NCBI RefSeq assembly: GCF_032229285.1
Contig: NZ_CP135084.1
Coordinates: 558,001 to 622,000, forward strand
DNA length: 64,000 bases
From: Rheinheimera sp. MMS21-TC3
Lineage (GTDB): Bacteria; Pseudomonadota; Gammaproteobacteria; Enterobacterales; Alteromonadaceae
Reading direction: 5' to 3'
The notes below the pieces were generated by a model. That model did no database searches, was not told where the DNA came from, and saw nothing but the letters and a program-made list of their open reading frames with translations. Shown one piece after another: positions 37,226 to 46,779 of the stretch. The position numbers and the translations under genes were made by a program. Numbering within the stretch: the stretch's first letter is position 1; each line of letters starts with the position of its first letter.

Positions 37226-37268
37226 GTTATAACATCACAATCTCTTTGTAAGATGTTATGTTATCACT
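37226..37268 (+). promoter_or_regulatory. Candidate Zur operator of the ZnuD-like gene
   Basis: GTTATAAC at 37226-37233 is a perfect palindrome. ATAACATC at 37230-37237 is inverted at 37252-37259 (GATGTTAT), followed by GTTATCAC. Such GTTATA/TATAAC-rich palindromes are typical of gammaproteobacterial Zur boxes (consensus GAAATGTTATANTATAACATTTC), but the match is partial. The site is 50-95 bp before the receptor start. Confidence 0.45.
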
Positions 37269-37319
37269 TTATCTGTAATGCTTAAAAAGTATCTATCAGT
37301 GACGCAATAGGAAAAATCT

Positions 37320-39683
37320 ATGTTTAACAAAAAGCGATTAACCAGTGTTATTGCTGCGTTAGCCTTTTCTAATCCGCTTTGGGCACAATCGGTAATAGGT
37401 GTAGTGACTGACACCTCAGGCAAGCCTTTAATTGGTGCTTCAGTCTCTATTGTTGGTGAAAAAGTGCAAGCAATAACGGATGAAACTGGCCGGTTTAAAC
37501 TGGAAAACTTGCACACACTTAATGCTGAAATCCATGTTGAAGCTAAAGGCTTTGCTCATCGTAACTTTCATTTTAAGGTGCCAGAGCAAGGCTTAACAGA
37601 TGTGCAATTAACCTTGTTGTCATCCGCGATAGAAGTAATAGACGTCACAGCTAGTCCATTTCATGCTTCTGCTAATGAATCAGCTTTACCCGTCAGTGTT
37701 TTAGCTGGTGATAATTTAAAAATGCGTCAGGCAGCGACCTTAGGTGATACCTTAAAAGCTGAAGTAGGCGTACATAGTAGTTTTTATGGTGGAGTAGCAA
37801 GTAGTCCTATTATCCGTGGTTTAGATGGCCCACGAGTGCTAATTATGCAAAATGGTTTAGATTCTGGTGATGCTTCTAGGGTTGGCCCAGACCATAGTGT
37901 AGCTGCCGAAACCAGTACCGCCACTCAGATAGAAGTTTTACGCGGCCCAGCAACCTTGTTTTATGGTAGTGGAGCTATAGGCGGTGTAGTTAATGTAGTA
38001 GATCAGCGTATACCTACCGATAGCAGTACTCGCGCTGAGTGGATGTTAGAGCATAACTCAGTTAATAATGAGCAGTTAGCAGCAGGTTCAGTAAGTACTG
38101 GTGGTGATAACTTTGCTGTTTATATGGATGGCTTTGTTCGAGATAATGATGCTTATAAAATCCCGCATAATGCAAGCCATGCCGAAGCTGACTTAGGCAC
38201 TAAAGTAGATAATAGCCAAGCTAAAGCTACTGGCTTTACCTTAGGCGGTAGTTATTTGTTAGAAAATGGTTTTGTGGGTATGTCTTATGGGCGCATGGAC
38301 CGAGAGTACGGTATTCCTGGCCATAGCCATGCAGGGCATGATCATGCTCAGAATGAGCAAGTAGCAGATGTTTATGCTGATTTAACCCAAAATAGATGGC
38401 AGCTATTAAGCGAGTTGAATTTACAGCATGATTTTATTAGACAAATTAACACTCGCTTTGCTTATACCGATTATAACCATAAAGAAATTGAAGACGGCGA
38501 AGTGGGCACTAGGTTTAGTAACGATAGTTACGAGGCACGGCTAGAGATTCTGCATAGACCACTCTTTGATTGGTTAGGTGGCATTAGCTTACATTATAAA
38601 TATAGTGACTTTTCGGCTGTAGGTGATGAAGCTTTTACGCCAGCATCTCGTAGCAAAATGCTAGCCTTAGCTTGGATGGAAGAACGGCATTTTGGCCCGT
38701 TATTATTGCAATTGGGTGCTAGAATAGAACAGGTCAGGCTTGATGCTGCAAAAGTCACACTACCCAGTTTAGAGCTGCATGCTCATGAGGCACCGGAGCA
38801 GGAAGTTCATGAGCATGATGATAGTGGTCAGCTGTTTGCTTTTAATAAAAAGTTTACACCTTATAGTATTTCTGCCGGTGCAGTATGGGATTTTGCAGAA
38901 GGTTATAACTTTGGCGTCTCACTATCACGTTCACAGCGAGCACCTTCAGCGGCAGAGTTACTGGCTTTTGGCCCACATATTGGTACTGCCTCGTATGAAG
39001 TTGGGGCTTTATTTCAACTAGAAGCAGATCATTTTACGGTTAATCAGCAACCGATTAAGCTAGAAATTGCCAATAATATTGATGTTTCGCTGCGCAAATT
39101 TAGCGGTGACTTTGGTTTTGTGTTTAATGCATTTTATAATCAGATTGATAATTATTACTATCAGCGGAATACCGGTTTATTTGCGGAAAGTGGTCATGAC
39201 CATACGGCAGCTGAACATGAACATGCCGATGAATTGCCTTTGTATTTATTTACCCCTGCAGATGTAAATCTGCATGGTTTTGAAGGTCAGTTTGTATGGC
39301 GGCTGGCCGAACCCTACACCTTAACTTTACAGGCCGATTATATTAGGGCCCGCTTACAACAAGGCGGTGATTTACCGCGCACACCACCAATGCGGTTTGC
39401 CGCTGAGTTTGCTTATGACTTAGGCGATGTTAGTGCGGGCATTAGAGCGACTTATTATTTAAAACAAAATAAGTTAGCAGCAGAAGAGACAGCCACTTCT
39501 GGTTATACTTTAATTGATGCTAGCGTCAACTATCGCTTGTACTTAGCTCAGCAAGAAATATCACTATATATAAAAGGTCAAAACTTAACTAATGAATATG
39601 CAAGTGTCCACACTTCATTTTTAAAGGATATAGCACCTTTGCCTAGCCGTTCCGTTGGTATAGGTGTTCGTGGTAGCTTTTAG
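37320..39683 (+). CDS. ZnuD-like TonB-dependent receptor, histidine-rich
   Basis: A 787-residue outer membrane receptor. After the signal peptide comes a CarboxypepD_reg domain (about residues 22-95, VIGVVTDTSGKPLIGASVSI), then a plug (VIRGLDGPRVLIMQNGLDSG; GPATLFYGSGAIGGVVNVVD) and a barrel ending in Phe. Three His/Asp/Glu-rich loops stand out: HSHAGHDHAQ, ELHAHEAPEQEVHEHDD and SGHDHTAAEHEHADE, as in zinc receptors ZnuD of Neisseria and Acinetobacter. Zinc uptake under Zur control is the best guess; a zur gene lies at 50.4 kb. Copper or nickel is less likely. Confidence 0.82.
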   Translation: MFNKKRLTSVIAALAFSNPLWAQSVIGVVTDTSGKPLIGASVSIVGEKVQAITDETGRFKLENLHTLNAEIHVEAKGFAHRNFHFKVPEQGLTDVQLTLLSSAIEVIDVTASPFHASANESALPVSVLAGDNLKMRQAATLGDTLKAEVGVHSSFYGGVASSPIIRGLDGPRVLIMQNGLDSGDASRVGPDHSVAAETSTATQIEVLRGPATLFYGSGAIGGVVNVVDQRIPTDSSTRAEWMLEHNSVNNEQLAAGSVSTGGDNFAVYMDGFVRDNDAYKIPHNASHAEADLGTKVDNSQAKATGFTLGGSYLLENGFVGMSYGRMDREYGIPGHSHAGHDHAQNEQVADVYADLTQNRWQLLSELNLQHDFIRQINTRFAYTDYNHKEIEDGEVGTRFSNDSYEARLEILHRPLFDWLGGISLHYKYSDFSAVGDEAFTPASRSKMLALAWMEERHFGPLLLQLGARIEQVRLDAAKVTLPSLELHAHEAPEQEVHEHDDSGQLFAFNKKFTPYSISAGAVWDFAEGYNFGVSLSRSQRAPSAAELLAFGPHIGTASYEVGALFQLEADHFTVNQQPIKLEIANNIDVSLRKFSGDFGFVFNAFYNQIDNYYYQRNTGLFAESGHDHTAAEHEHADELPLYLFTPADVNLHGFEGQFVWRLAEPYTLTLQADYIRARLQQGGDLPRTPPMRFAAEFAYDLGDVSAGIRATYYLKQNKLAAEETATSGYTLIDASVNYRLYLAQQEISLYIKGQNLTNEYASVHTSFLKDIAPLPSRSVGIGVRGSF

Positions 39684-39693
39684 CTAAACAAAT

Positions 39694-39733
39694 AACTCGC
39701 TTTTTGCTAAAATTAATTAGCAGAAAGCGAGTT
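39694..39733 (+). terminator. Hairpin after the ZnuD-like gene
   Basis: AACTCGCTTT at 39694-39703 pairs with AAAGCGAGTT at 39724-39733; GCTAA/TTAGC extends the stem. It ends 4 bp before the Fur box. Confidence 0.75.
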
Positions 39734-39736
39734 TGT

Positions 39737-39755
39737 ATTGAGAACCATTCTTGTT
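39737..39755 (+). promoter_or_regulatory. Fur box upstream of fbpABC
   Basis: ATTGAGAACCATTCTTGTT matches the AATGAGAATCATTCTCATT form of the Fur box at 15 of 19 positions, 50 bp before fbpA. Iron repression of the operon is expected. Confidence 0.75.
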
Positions 39756-39804
39756 TGTGTTCTAATTATGGCAGTTTTTTAGTGTCCGCCATAGGAGCAG
39801 CAGG

Positions 39805-40821
39805 ATGAAATTAGTTACCGTTATTAGCCTAGTGGCTGCCAGTGTCATAAGCAGTCTTTTGCCTGTAGTTAATGCTGCTGAAGTGAATATATACTCAGGC
39901 CGACAGGAAGAATTAGTCAAACCGCTATTAGAGCAGTTTAGCGCGCAAACAGGTATTAAGGTCAATCTTATTACCGGAAAAGCCGATGAGTTAATTAGCC
40001 GTATGGCTAGCGAAGGCCGTAATAGTCCCGCTGACATTTTAATTAGTGCTGATGTAGGCCGACTTTATAGGGCTAAACAACAGCAAGTGCTGCAAGCGAT
40101 ACAATCAGACACCTTAACCAATATTATTCCAAGTGCATTACGTGATCCAAACGGCTATTGGTTTGGTTTAACTATGCGGGCTAGGCCAATTATGTATGTT
40201 ACTGGTAAAGTTGATCCTGCAGAGTTATCAACTTATGCCGATTTAGCAAATCCTAAGTGGAAAGGTAAAATTTGCGTACGTTCGTCAGATAATATTTATA
40301 ATCAATCGTTAACCGCTAGTTTTATTGCTCATGATGGTGCTGAAGCAACGGCGAAGTGGGCTCAGGGTTTTGTCGCCAATTTTGCCCAGCCACCACGCGG
40401 CGGTGACAGAGATCAAATTAAAGCTGCAGCAGCTGGCATTTGCGATATAGCCATTGCTAACACCTATTATTTAGCCGGTATGTTAGCGGACGACAAAGAT
40501 AGAGCAACGGCTGAAAAGCTCAGTGTGTTTTGGCCTAATCAATCAACCGATGGTGTTCATGTTAATATTTCCGGTGCTGGGGTTGCAAAATATGCACCTA
40601 ATAAAGCTGAAGCCATTAAACTACTTGAGTTTATGACCACTGCTGATGCCCAAGGTTGGTATGCAGAAGCAAACCATGAGTATTCTATTAGAGATGATGT
40701 AGTCAGTAGTGACATTCTCCAGCGCTTTGGTGAGTTTAAAGCCGACACCCTACAACTGGAGAATTTAGGTAAATTAAATGCTGATGCAATTCGTTTAATG
40801 GATCGTGCTGGCTGGAAGTAA
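39805..40821 (+). CDS. fbpA: Ferric iron ABC transporter substrate-binding protein
   Basis: A 338-residue periplasmic protein with a signal peptide (cleavage near VNAAE). It is of the FbpA/FutA type: VNIYSGRQEELVKPLLEQF at the mature start, GKADELISRMASEG, and the tandem tyrosines in IANTYYLAGM that ligate Fe(III). It delivers ferric iron to the FbpBC transporter. First gene of fbpABC, with a Fur box upstream. Confidence 0.92.
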   Translation: MKLVTVISLVAASVISSLLPVVNAAEVNIYSGRQEELVKPLLEQFSAQTGIKVNLITGKADELISRMASEGRNSPADILISADVGRLYRAKQQQVLQAIQSDTLTNIIPSALRDPNGYWFGLTMRARPIMYVTGKVDPAELSTYADLANPKWKGKICVRSSDNIYNQSLTASFIAHDGAEATAKWAQGFVANFAQPPRGGDRDQIKAAAAGICDIAIANTYYLAGMLADDKDRATAEKLSVFWPNQSTDGVHVNISGAGVAKYAPNKAEAIKLLEFMTTADAQGWYAEANHEYSIRDDVVSSDILQRFGEFKADTLQLENLGKLNADAIRLMDRAGWK

Positions 40822-40828
40822 TTGCCTA

Positions 40829-42463
40829 ATGCAACATTTAAAAATTGATTATTGGCGCGGGCTAGTATTATTTTCCGCGTTAATTTTAGCCTTGCCGGTA
40901 CTGGTGGTATTTGCCAGTGTCTCTACGCCACAAGTTGAGATATGGCAGCATTTACGGCAAACAGTATTAACCGACTACATTGTTAACTCATTGCTTTTGG
41001 CTGCGGGCACCGGCTTAGGTGCACTTATCATTGGTACTACTACTGCTTGGCTAGTTAGCCAATATAACTTTTTTGGCCGTCGGGTATTACAATGGCTATT
41101 ATTACTGCCACTTGCTATGCCCGCTTATATCATTGCCTATACTTATACCGGTTTATTAGACTTCTCAGGCCCAGTACAGAGTGGTCTTAGGACTAGTTTT
41201 TCTTGGTCTTATGGGGATTATTGGTTTCCAGAAATACGTTCGCTAGGCGGCGCTATCGTGATGTTGATGTTAGTGCTGTATCCTTATGTATATATGCTGG
41301 CACGCAGTGCTTTTACTGAACAAAGTGCCTCTTTAGCAGAAGCGAGTCGCAGCTTAGGTTTAACCACCCGCCAACACTTTTTTCGGGTTGCTTTACCATT
41401 AGCCAGGCCGGCAATTTTAACGGGTACAGCTTTGGCTATGATGGAGGCGTTTGCTGACTATGGCACTGTGCAATATTTTGGCGTCTCTACTTTTACTACA
41501 GGTATTTTTCGTACCTGGTTTGGCTTAGGTAATCAACCTGCAGCGGCGCAGTTAGCTGCCATGTTAACTAGCTTTGTCTTAATATTATTATTGTTAGAGC
41601 ACTGGTCTAGGCGTAAGGTGCGTTATTACCATCAAGGCCAACGTAATAGAGCTGCGGCACGTAAATCCTTGTCACTGGCGAAACAAATAATCGTATTTAG
41701 CCTATGTTTATTACCTATTATATTAGGTTTTATCCTCCCAGCGAGCCAATTAGCCTTATGGGCGACTGATCGCTTTAGTATGCTATTAGATCCAGATTTT
41801 ATTCGATTATTATGGAATAGCTTTTCGTTAGCGGCCATTGCTGCTGTGGTGTCGGTTATTTTGGCTTTAACTTTTGCTTATGCTAAGCGTTTACGCAATA
41901 GTTTGTTTATTCGTATACCCGTGCAAACAGCGGCATTAGGTTATGCTATTCCTGGTACTGTTATTGCTATTGGCGTTATGATCCCATTGGCGTGGTTAGA
42001 TAATCGTATTGATTTACTTGCTGAAAGTTGGTTTGGGATCCGTACGGGTTTACTCTTCTCTGGTAGTCTATTTGCCTTAGTATTAGCCTATAGTGTGCGC
42101 TTTTTAGCTGTCTCGCTCCATAGTGTTGAGTCTGGGTTATCTCGGATTAAGCCTAATATGGATCATGCAGCGCGTTCGCTAGGAGCAAGTTCTAGCCAAG
42201 TGTTAACTAAAATACATTTACCACTATTGCGAGGCAGTGTATTAACAGCGCTATTGTTAGTTTTTGTTGATGCTTTAAAAGAATTACCCGCTACTTTAAT
42301 TTTACGGCCATTTAACTTTAATACCTTAGCTGTTCGCACCTACGAACTGGCATCAGATGAACGTTTAGCGGATGCCGCTTTGCCAGCATTATCTATAGTG
42401 TTGGTTAGTTTAATTCCCGTTATTATATTAGCGCGCGGTCTTGATTCGGATTTAAAAGGGTAG
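40829..42463 (+). CDS. fbpB: Ferric iron ABC transporter permease
   Basis: A permease of 544 residues with two fused BPD_transp_1 modules and about 12 membrane helices. Two EAA-type loops are visible: EASRSLGLTTRQHFFRVALPLARPAI and, near residue 445, ARSLGASSSQVLTKIHLPLL. It makes the channel for iron passed on by FbpA. I prefer ATG 40829, 7 bp after the fbpA stop; GTG 40805 would overlap fbpA by 17 bp. FbpC follows 3 bp after the stop. Confidence 0.92.
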   Translation: MQHLKIDYWRGLVLFSALILALPVLVVFASVSTPQVEIWQHLRQTVLTDYIVNSLLLAAGTGLGALIIGTTTAWLVSQYNFFGRRVLQWLLLLPLAMPAYIIAYTYTGLLDFSGPVQSGLRTSFSWSYGDYWFPEIRSLGGAIVMLMLVLYPYVYMLARSAFTEQSASLAEASRSLGLTTRQHFFRVALPLARPAILTGTALAMMEAFADYGTVQYFGVSTFTTGIFRTWFGLGNQPAAAQLAAMLTSFVLILLLLEHWSRRKVRYYHQGQRNRAAARKSLSLAKQIIVFSLCLLPIILGFILPASQLALWATDRFSMLLDPDFIRLLWNSFSLAAIAAVVSVILALTFAYAKRLRNSLFIRIPVQTAALGYAIPGTVIAIGVMIPLAWLDNRIDLLAESWFGIRTGLLFSGSLFALVLAYSVRFLAVSLHSVESGLSRIKPNMDHAARSLGASSSQVLTKIHLPLLRGSVLTALLLVFVDALKELPATLILRPFNFNTLAVRTYELASDERLADAALPALSIVLVSLIPVIILARGLDSDLKG

Positions 42464-42466
42464 TCT

Positions 42467-43501
42467 ATGCTAGCTTTACAACAGGTTGCTATTGCATATA
42501 GCGCAGATACTGTAGTTAAAAATGTTAGTTTTGCTTTAATGCCAGGCCAAATTGGTTGTTTACTTGGCCCTTCTGGTTGTGGCAAAACGACCTTGCTCCG
42601 AGCTATTGCAGGTTTTGAACGCCTTAAAACAGGCAGTATAGTATTACAAAAAACTGAAGTGAGCAGTGGCCAAAAGCATATTAATCCTGAACAGCGTCAA
42701 GTTGGTATGGTATTTCAAGACTTTGCTTTATTTCCACATTTGTCAGTTGCCGATAATATTAGCTTTGGTTTAAATCGTGCAAGTAAAACTGAAAAAGCGG
42801 ATAAAGTAGGGGAACTCCTGCAATTAGTAGGTTTGCCAAATTTAGGTAGTCGCTTTATGCATCAGTTATCTGGGGGGCAGCTACAGCGAGTGGCTTTAGC
42901 CAGAGCCTTAGCGCCAGAGCCTAAAGTCTTATTGCTTGATGAGCCCTTTTCTAGTTTAGATGCAGAATTACGTGAGAGTTTAGCTCATGATATTCGTAAT
43001 ATTTTAAAACAGCTGAATATTACTGCCTTGTTAGTTACCCATGACCAGCATGAAGCTTTTGCTATGGCTGATATTATCGGAGTAATGTCTGATGGTGAGT
43101 TGCAACAGTGGGCCACGCCTTATGAATTATATCACCAACCTGTTAATCGCTTTGTTGCTGATTTTATTGGCAGGGGAGTATTGCTGCCAGGTAGGGTAAT
43201 AGAAGATGGGCAAGTAGAAACCAGCCTTGGCACTTTTACCCAGCATTATACTAATGTTCTAGTAGAAGGTGCTAGGGTTGATGTGTTAATTCGGCCTGAT
43301 GACATTGTGCATGATGACCACAGTGCTATTACAGCAGCAGTATTAGAGAAGACCTTTCGTGGCTCGCATATTTTGTATAAGTTACAGTTAAAAAGTGGTG
43401 AAAAAGTACAATGCTTAGCGCTAAGCCATCATAATCATGCTATAGGTGAAGCTATAGGTATTAGGCTAGATTTGGATCATTTAGTGTTATTTCCTGCTTA
43501 A
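42467..43501 (+). CDS. fbpC: Ferric iron ABC transporter ATPase
   Basis: A 344-residue ATPase. Walker A GPSGCGKTT is at residues 34-42, the signature is LSGGQLQRVALARA, Walker B LLLDEPFSSLD, and the switch His is in LLVTHDQHEA. A C-terminal regulatory TOBE-type domain covers about residues 240-344 (VDVLIRPDDIV), as in FbpC. It powers FbpB. Last gene of the operon. Confidence 0.93.
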   Translation: MLALQQVAIAYSADTVVKNVSFALMPGQIGCLLGPSGCGKTTLLRAIAGFERLKTGSIVLQKTEVSSGQKHINPEQRQVGMVFQDFALFPHLSVADNISFGLNRASKTEKADKVGELLQLVGLPNLGSRFMHQLSGGQLQRVALARALAPEPKVLLLDEPFSSLDAELRESLAHDIRNILKQLNITALLVTHDQHEAFAMADIIGVMSDGELQQWATPYELYHQPVNRFVADFIGRGVLLPGRVIEDGQVETSLGTFTQHYTNVLVEGARVDVLIRPDDIVHDDHSAITAAVLEKTFRGSHILYKLQLKSGEKVQCLALSHHNHAIGEAIGIRLDLDHLVLFPA

Positions 43502-43609
43502 GTTTAGTTGTAAAACTAAAGTTGGTATTACCTTAATAGTTAAGTTATGCTTAAACGCATATAGGTTTTATTGATTGATTAATATGACTTAATTTTAAAA
43601 AGGTAAACA

Positions 43610-45601
43610 ATGCGATTTAAAGTATTCGTCATAGTTTTTACGCTTAGTATACTTATGCTGCTACCTACATCTGTATTATCTGCAGATCGCATTACCATTG
43701 AAAATTTAGAAAAACTTGAAGCTTTACCTGCTGAATATGAAGCTTATACCTATGCCCAAAGAGTTGAGTGGTTAACCAATACTATTAATCAATCAACTAA
43801 CCCAGTAAATAACTATCGTTTAAATAGAGAGCTAGCTTTTCAACATATTGAAGTTAGCGCTAACGATTTAGCCGATGCCGCTTGCCAATCGACACCACCT
43901 GAAATATTTGATTTAACTTATCGTTTTGTCTGTTTATCGGCGTTAAAAAATAATGATGACATTAAATTGGTTAAGCTATTAGAGCTGCAAAAAGATGCCT
44001 TTACGGAAAGTGATATTACTATAGCAGCAGAAACCTTAAGTCTTATAGCTTGGGTGCAATCTAGCACCGGAGACATAGAGCAAGCCTTTAATAGTTATGA
44101 AATTGCCTTACCTCTGGCAGAGCAAGTAAGCGTTTATTTGCTTAATGATATAACATTAAATTTAGCGACTATTTATATTGTCCATGGTGATGACGAGTAC
44201 GTCACTAAAGGTATTAACTTAATTCTTGAATCTATTAATCGTCTCAATATTATGCGTCAAGAGGAGCCAAATGCCGCGAATTATGTTGCAAGAACCTTAG
44301 CCAGAATTCATTTTAACCTTGGTATAGCTTATACCCTGCATCGTTCAGATTATAAAGAGGCTTTAAAATGGTTTGGGCTTATTGACCCGGAAGTTACTAT
44401 TTTAAGGGAGTCAGTTTTAGTTTTTTCAAGCTTAGCTTATGCCGAACTTGGCAATTCAGAACAGGCCAAACAGTATCTGCAGCAATCGTTTTCAGCACCC
44501 AGTAGCGCCTTGTTTAATTCAGATTATTTGCAGTGTTACCAACAGTTAATCCAGGTTAAGTTGGCAATATCATTTGAAATCAATGACTGTGAGCAGCTAA
44601 ATGAAAACACAGTACTTGAAGTGCAGTTAGATCTTTTTAAACGCATGATTGAATCTAGTTACTCAGAACTGAGTATGCTGGGGCTTAAGAAGTTTTATGC
44701 GTTATATCTAAACCGTTTACGGCCATTACTAAAACAAAACTCAGCAAAATCTGCTTCTAGAGCTGAGTTAAGTCGTTTGCAGCAAGAGTCTAGGCTAAAA
44801 GGTGAGTTGATTGAAAAAGAAAAAGCATTAACAGCAGCGACAAAAGCTAAAGTGGATAGTCAACATCAACTGACTATCGCAATAATATTAGTGTTTTTAC
44901 TTATTATCTTACTAGTATTACTACAATTAAAACAAAAACAAAAATTGGCTAACCAATTTGCCAAATTGAGCTTATTTGATCGCTTAACCGGGTTACATAA
45001 TCGATATTATTTTGAACAAAATATTGAAAGAGAGATTAGCTTTGTAAAACGAGCTAAAGATGATAATAAGTATAACCCAATAGCTATCTATCTTTTTGAT
45101 ATAGATCACTTTAAAAAAGTTAATGATACTTATGGCCACGATATTGGCGATAGTGTACTTAAAGAGTTTTCAAGCAGAATAAACAAATCTATTCGTGAGT
45201 CAGACATGTTTATTCGCTGGGGAGGTGAAGAATTTTTGTTAGTAGCAAGGTTGTTTGATACGGCAGACTACCATCGCATTGCAGAACGAGTACGAACGAC
45301 TATTTGTGAAACCGAGTTTACAGTTAAGAATAACCTTAGTTTAAAAATTAGTTGTACAGTAGGAGGGGTAATTTACCCTAACTCTCCACGAGAAAGACTG
45401 GATATTCCTTGGCCCGAGTTAGTAAAACTAGCTGATAATGCTCTGTACATGGGGAAAAGACAGCAGAGAAACTGTTGGGTCTGTATTGATGAGGTATTGG
45501 AACCCAATTGTTTTAATTTAGTATTGCAGCAAGAATTAGAACAGTCGGTTACAAATAAATTAGTATCTATTAGCCACTCAATGACTAAGCCTTTTCCTTA
45601 A
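43610..45601 (+). CDS. TPR-sensor diguanylate cyclase
   Basis: A 663-residue protein. A signal peptide (1-25) leads to a periplasmic TPR-like alpha-helical region up to about residue 400, a coiled-coil, one membrane helix (TIAIILVFLLIILLVLLQL) and a cytosolic GGDEF domain. The active site is GGEEF at about residue 539, with the inhibitory I-site RESD just upstream, so it should make cyclic di-GMP and be feedback-inhibited. Such 7TMR-less TPR cyclases sense unknown periplasmic cues. Monocistronic. Confidence 0.88.
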   Translation: MRFKVFVIVFTLSILMLLPTSVLSADRITIENLEKLEALPAEYEAYTYAQRVEWLTNTINQSTNPVNNYRLNRELAFQHIEVSANDLADAACQSTPPEIFDLTYRFVCLSALKNNDDIKLVKLLELQKDAFTESDITIAAETLSLIAWVQSSTGDIEQAFNSYEIALPLAEQVSVYLLNDITLNLATIYIVHGDDEYVTKGINLILESINRLNIMRQEEPNAANYVARTLARIHFNLGIAYTLHRSDYKEALKWFGLIDPEVTILRESVLVFSSLAYAELGNSEQAKQYLQQSFSAPSSALFNSDYLQCYQQLIQVKLAISFEINDCEQLNENTVLEVQLDLFKRMIESSYSELSMLGLKKFYALYLNRLRPLLKQNSAKSASRAELSRLQQESRLKGELIEKEKALTAATKAKVDSQHQLTIAIILVFLLIILLVLLQLKQKQKLANQFAKLSLFDRLTGLHNRYYFEQNIEREISFVKRAKDDNKYNPIAIYLFDIDHFKKVNDTYGHDIGDSVLKEFSSRINKSIRESDMFIRWGGEEFLLVARLFDTADYHRIAERVRTTICETEFTVKNNLSLKISCTVGGVIYPNSPRERLDIPWPELVKLADNALYMGKRQQRNCWVCIDEVLEPNCFNLVLQQELEQSVTNKLVSISHSMTKPFP

Positions 45602-45771
45602 CGTTACCTTTTAAAGCTTATTAGGGGTTAATTTAATGAGTTAAGCTGCTTAGCTTGATATTAACTCTGCAAAGGCATAATTAGCTAGTAAGACTTGTCT
45701 AAAATATCGCTTGTTTTTTGACTACTAACTCCGTACTATATGCGACCTTCGGCCATACACTAACGTTCCTT

Positions 45772-45806
45772 GCCTCTATGAGAACCAAGGCCGAGTTCTT
45801 TGAGGC
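45772..45806 (+). promoter_or_regulatory. Candidate S6:S18 ribosomal-protein leader
   Basis: Before rpsF, GCCTC (45772-45776) pairs with GAGGC (45802-45806) and GAAC (45782-45785) with GTTC (45795-45798), closing a loop CAAGGCCGA that contains CCG. The S6:S18 mRNA ligand of bacteria is a hairpin with a conserved CCG element before rpsF, bound by the S6-S18 dimer to repress the operon. The layout fits, but the class needs a covariance model. Confidence 0.5.
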
Positions 45807-45828
45807 TTACTAACCGTAAGGAGCTACA

Positions 45829-46206
45829 ATGCGTCATTACGAAATCGTTTTTATGGTTCACCCTGATCAGAGTGAGCAAGTACCTGGTATGATCGAGCGT
45901 TACACAGGCGCGATCACTGAAGCGGGTGGTTCTATTCACCGTCTTGAAGATTGGGGCCGTCGTCAATTGGCTTACCCAATCCAAAAGTTACATAAAGCAC
46001 ACTATGTGTTAATGAACGTGGAAGCTCCACAAACTGTGATTGATGAGCTGGAAACTAACTTCCGCTATAACGACGCAGTATTACGTAACCTAATTATGCG
46101 CACTAATGAAGCCGTAGTTGAGCCATCTCCAATGGCAAAGGTTCGTGACGAACGTCGTGAGCGTGCTCCTCGTGAAAATGACGAGCCGGTAGCAAACCAA
46201 GAGTAA
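45829..46206 (+). CDS. rpsF: 30S ribosomal protein S6
   Basis: A 125-residue S6 (start [20 protein letters not shown]). It forms the central-domain heterodimer with S18. The C-terminal tail after residue 100 is acidic and charged; in E. coli it receives extra glutamates from RimK, and a run of Glu/Asp is present here. First gene of the rpsF-priB-rpsR-rplI operon, with AAGGAGC upstream. Confidence 0.97.
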   Translation: MRHYEIVFMVHPDQSEQVPGMIERYTGAITEAGGSIHRLEDWGRRQLAYPIQKLHKAHYVLMNVEAPQTVIDELETNFRYNDAVLRNLIMRTNEAVVEPSPMAKVRDERRERAPRENDEPVANQE

Positions 46207-46215
46207 TATTTGTTT

Positions 46216-46521
46216 ATGGATAATTGCAGCGTGCTTGTTGGTAGCTTATGCCGCCAGCCAGAACACAGCGAAAGTCCAGCGGGGATCCCGCATTCAGTAC
46301 TAGTATTAGAACATCGCAGTATGCAGCAAGAAACCGGCTTACAAAGGCAAGTTTATGTTCGGATACAAGTGGTTGCTACTGGCGCTGAATTTCAACCGAT
46401 AACTCGAAAATTAACGTTGGGCGATACACTTAAAGTGACAGGTTTTTTAAGCCGCCACCAAAGTCGCAGTGGACAAGCAAAGCTAGTACTGCACGCGCAA
46501 CGCATTGAACAAATAAGTTAG
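46216..46521 (+). CDS. priB: Primosomal replication protein N (PriB)
   Basis: A 101-residue single OB-fold protein. [20 protein letters not shown] is the conserved PriB core. It stabilises PriA on forked DNA at replication restart and binds single-stranded DNA. I start at ATG 46216; a TTG at 46210 is possible. PriB is restricted to beta- and gammaproteobacteria and sits between rpsF and rpsR, as here. Confidence 0.92.
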   Translation: MDNCSVLVGSLCRQPEHSESPAGIPHSVLVLEHRSMQQETGLQRQVYVRIQVVATGAEFQPITRKLTLGDTLKVTGFLSRHQSRSGQAKLVLHAQRIEQIS

Positions 46522-46532
46522 GAGACAGACAT

Positions 46533-46760
46533 ATGTCACGTTTTTTCCGTCGCCGTAAATTCTGCCGTTTTACTGCAGAAGGTACTGTAGAGATTGATTA
46601 CAAAGATACCGCTGTTCTGAAAAACTATGTTACAGAAAGTGGCAAAATTGTACCTAGTCGTATTACTGGCACCAGCGCTAAGTATCAGCGTCAATTAGCT
46701 CGCGCTATCAAACGTGCTCGCTACTTGGCTTTACTGCCATACAGTGACTCACACAGTTAA
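46533..46760 (+). CDS. rpsR: 30S ribosomal protein S18
   Basis: A 75-residue S18 (start [17 protein letters not shown]), identical in length to E. coli S18. It partners S6 on the platform of the small subunit. It lies 11 bp after priB and 19 bp before rplI, with a GGAGAC Shine-Dalgarno. Confidence 0.97.
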   Translation: MSRFFRRRKFCRFTAEGTVEIDYKDTAVLKNYVTESGKIVPSRITGTSAKYQRQLARAIKRARYLALLPYSDSHS

Positions 46761-46779
46761 TACGAAAGGGGTATAAGCA

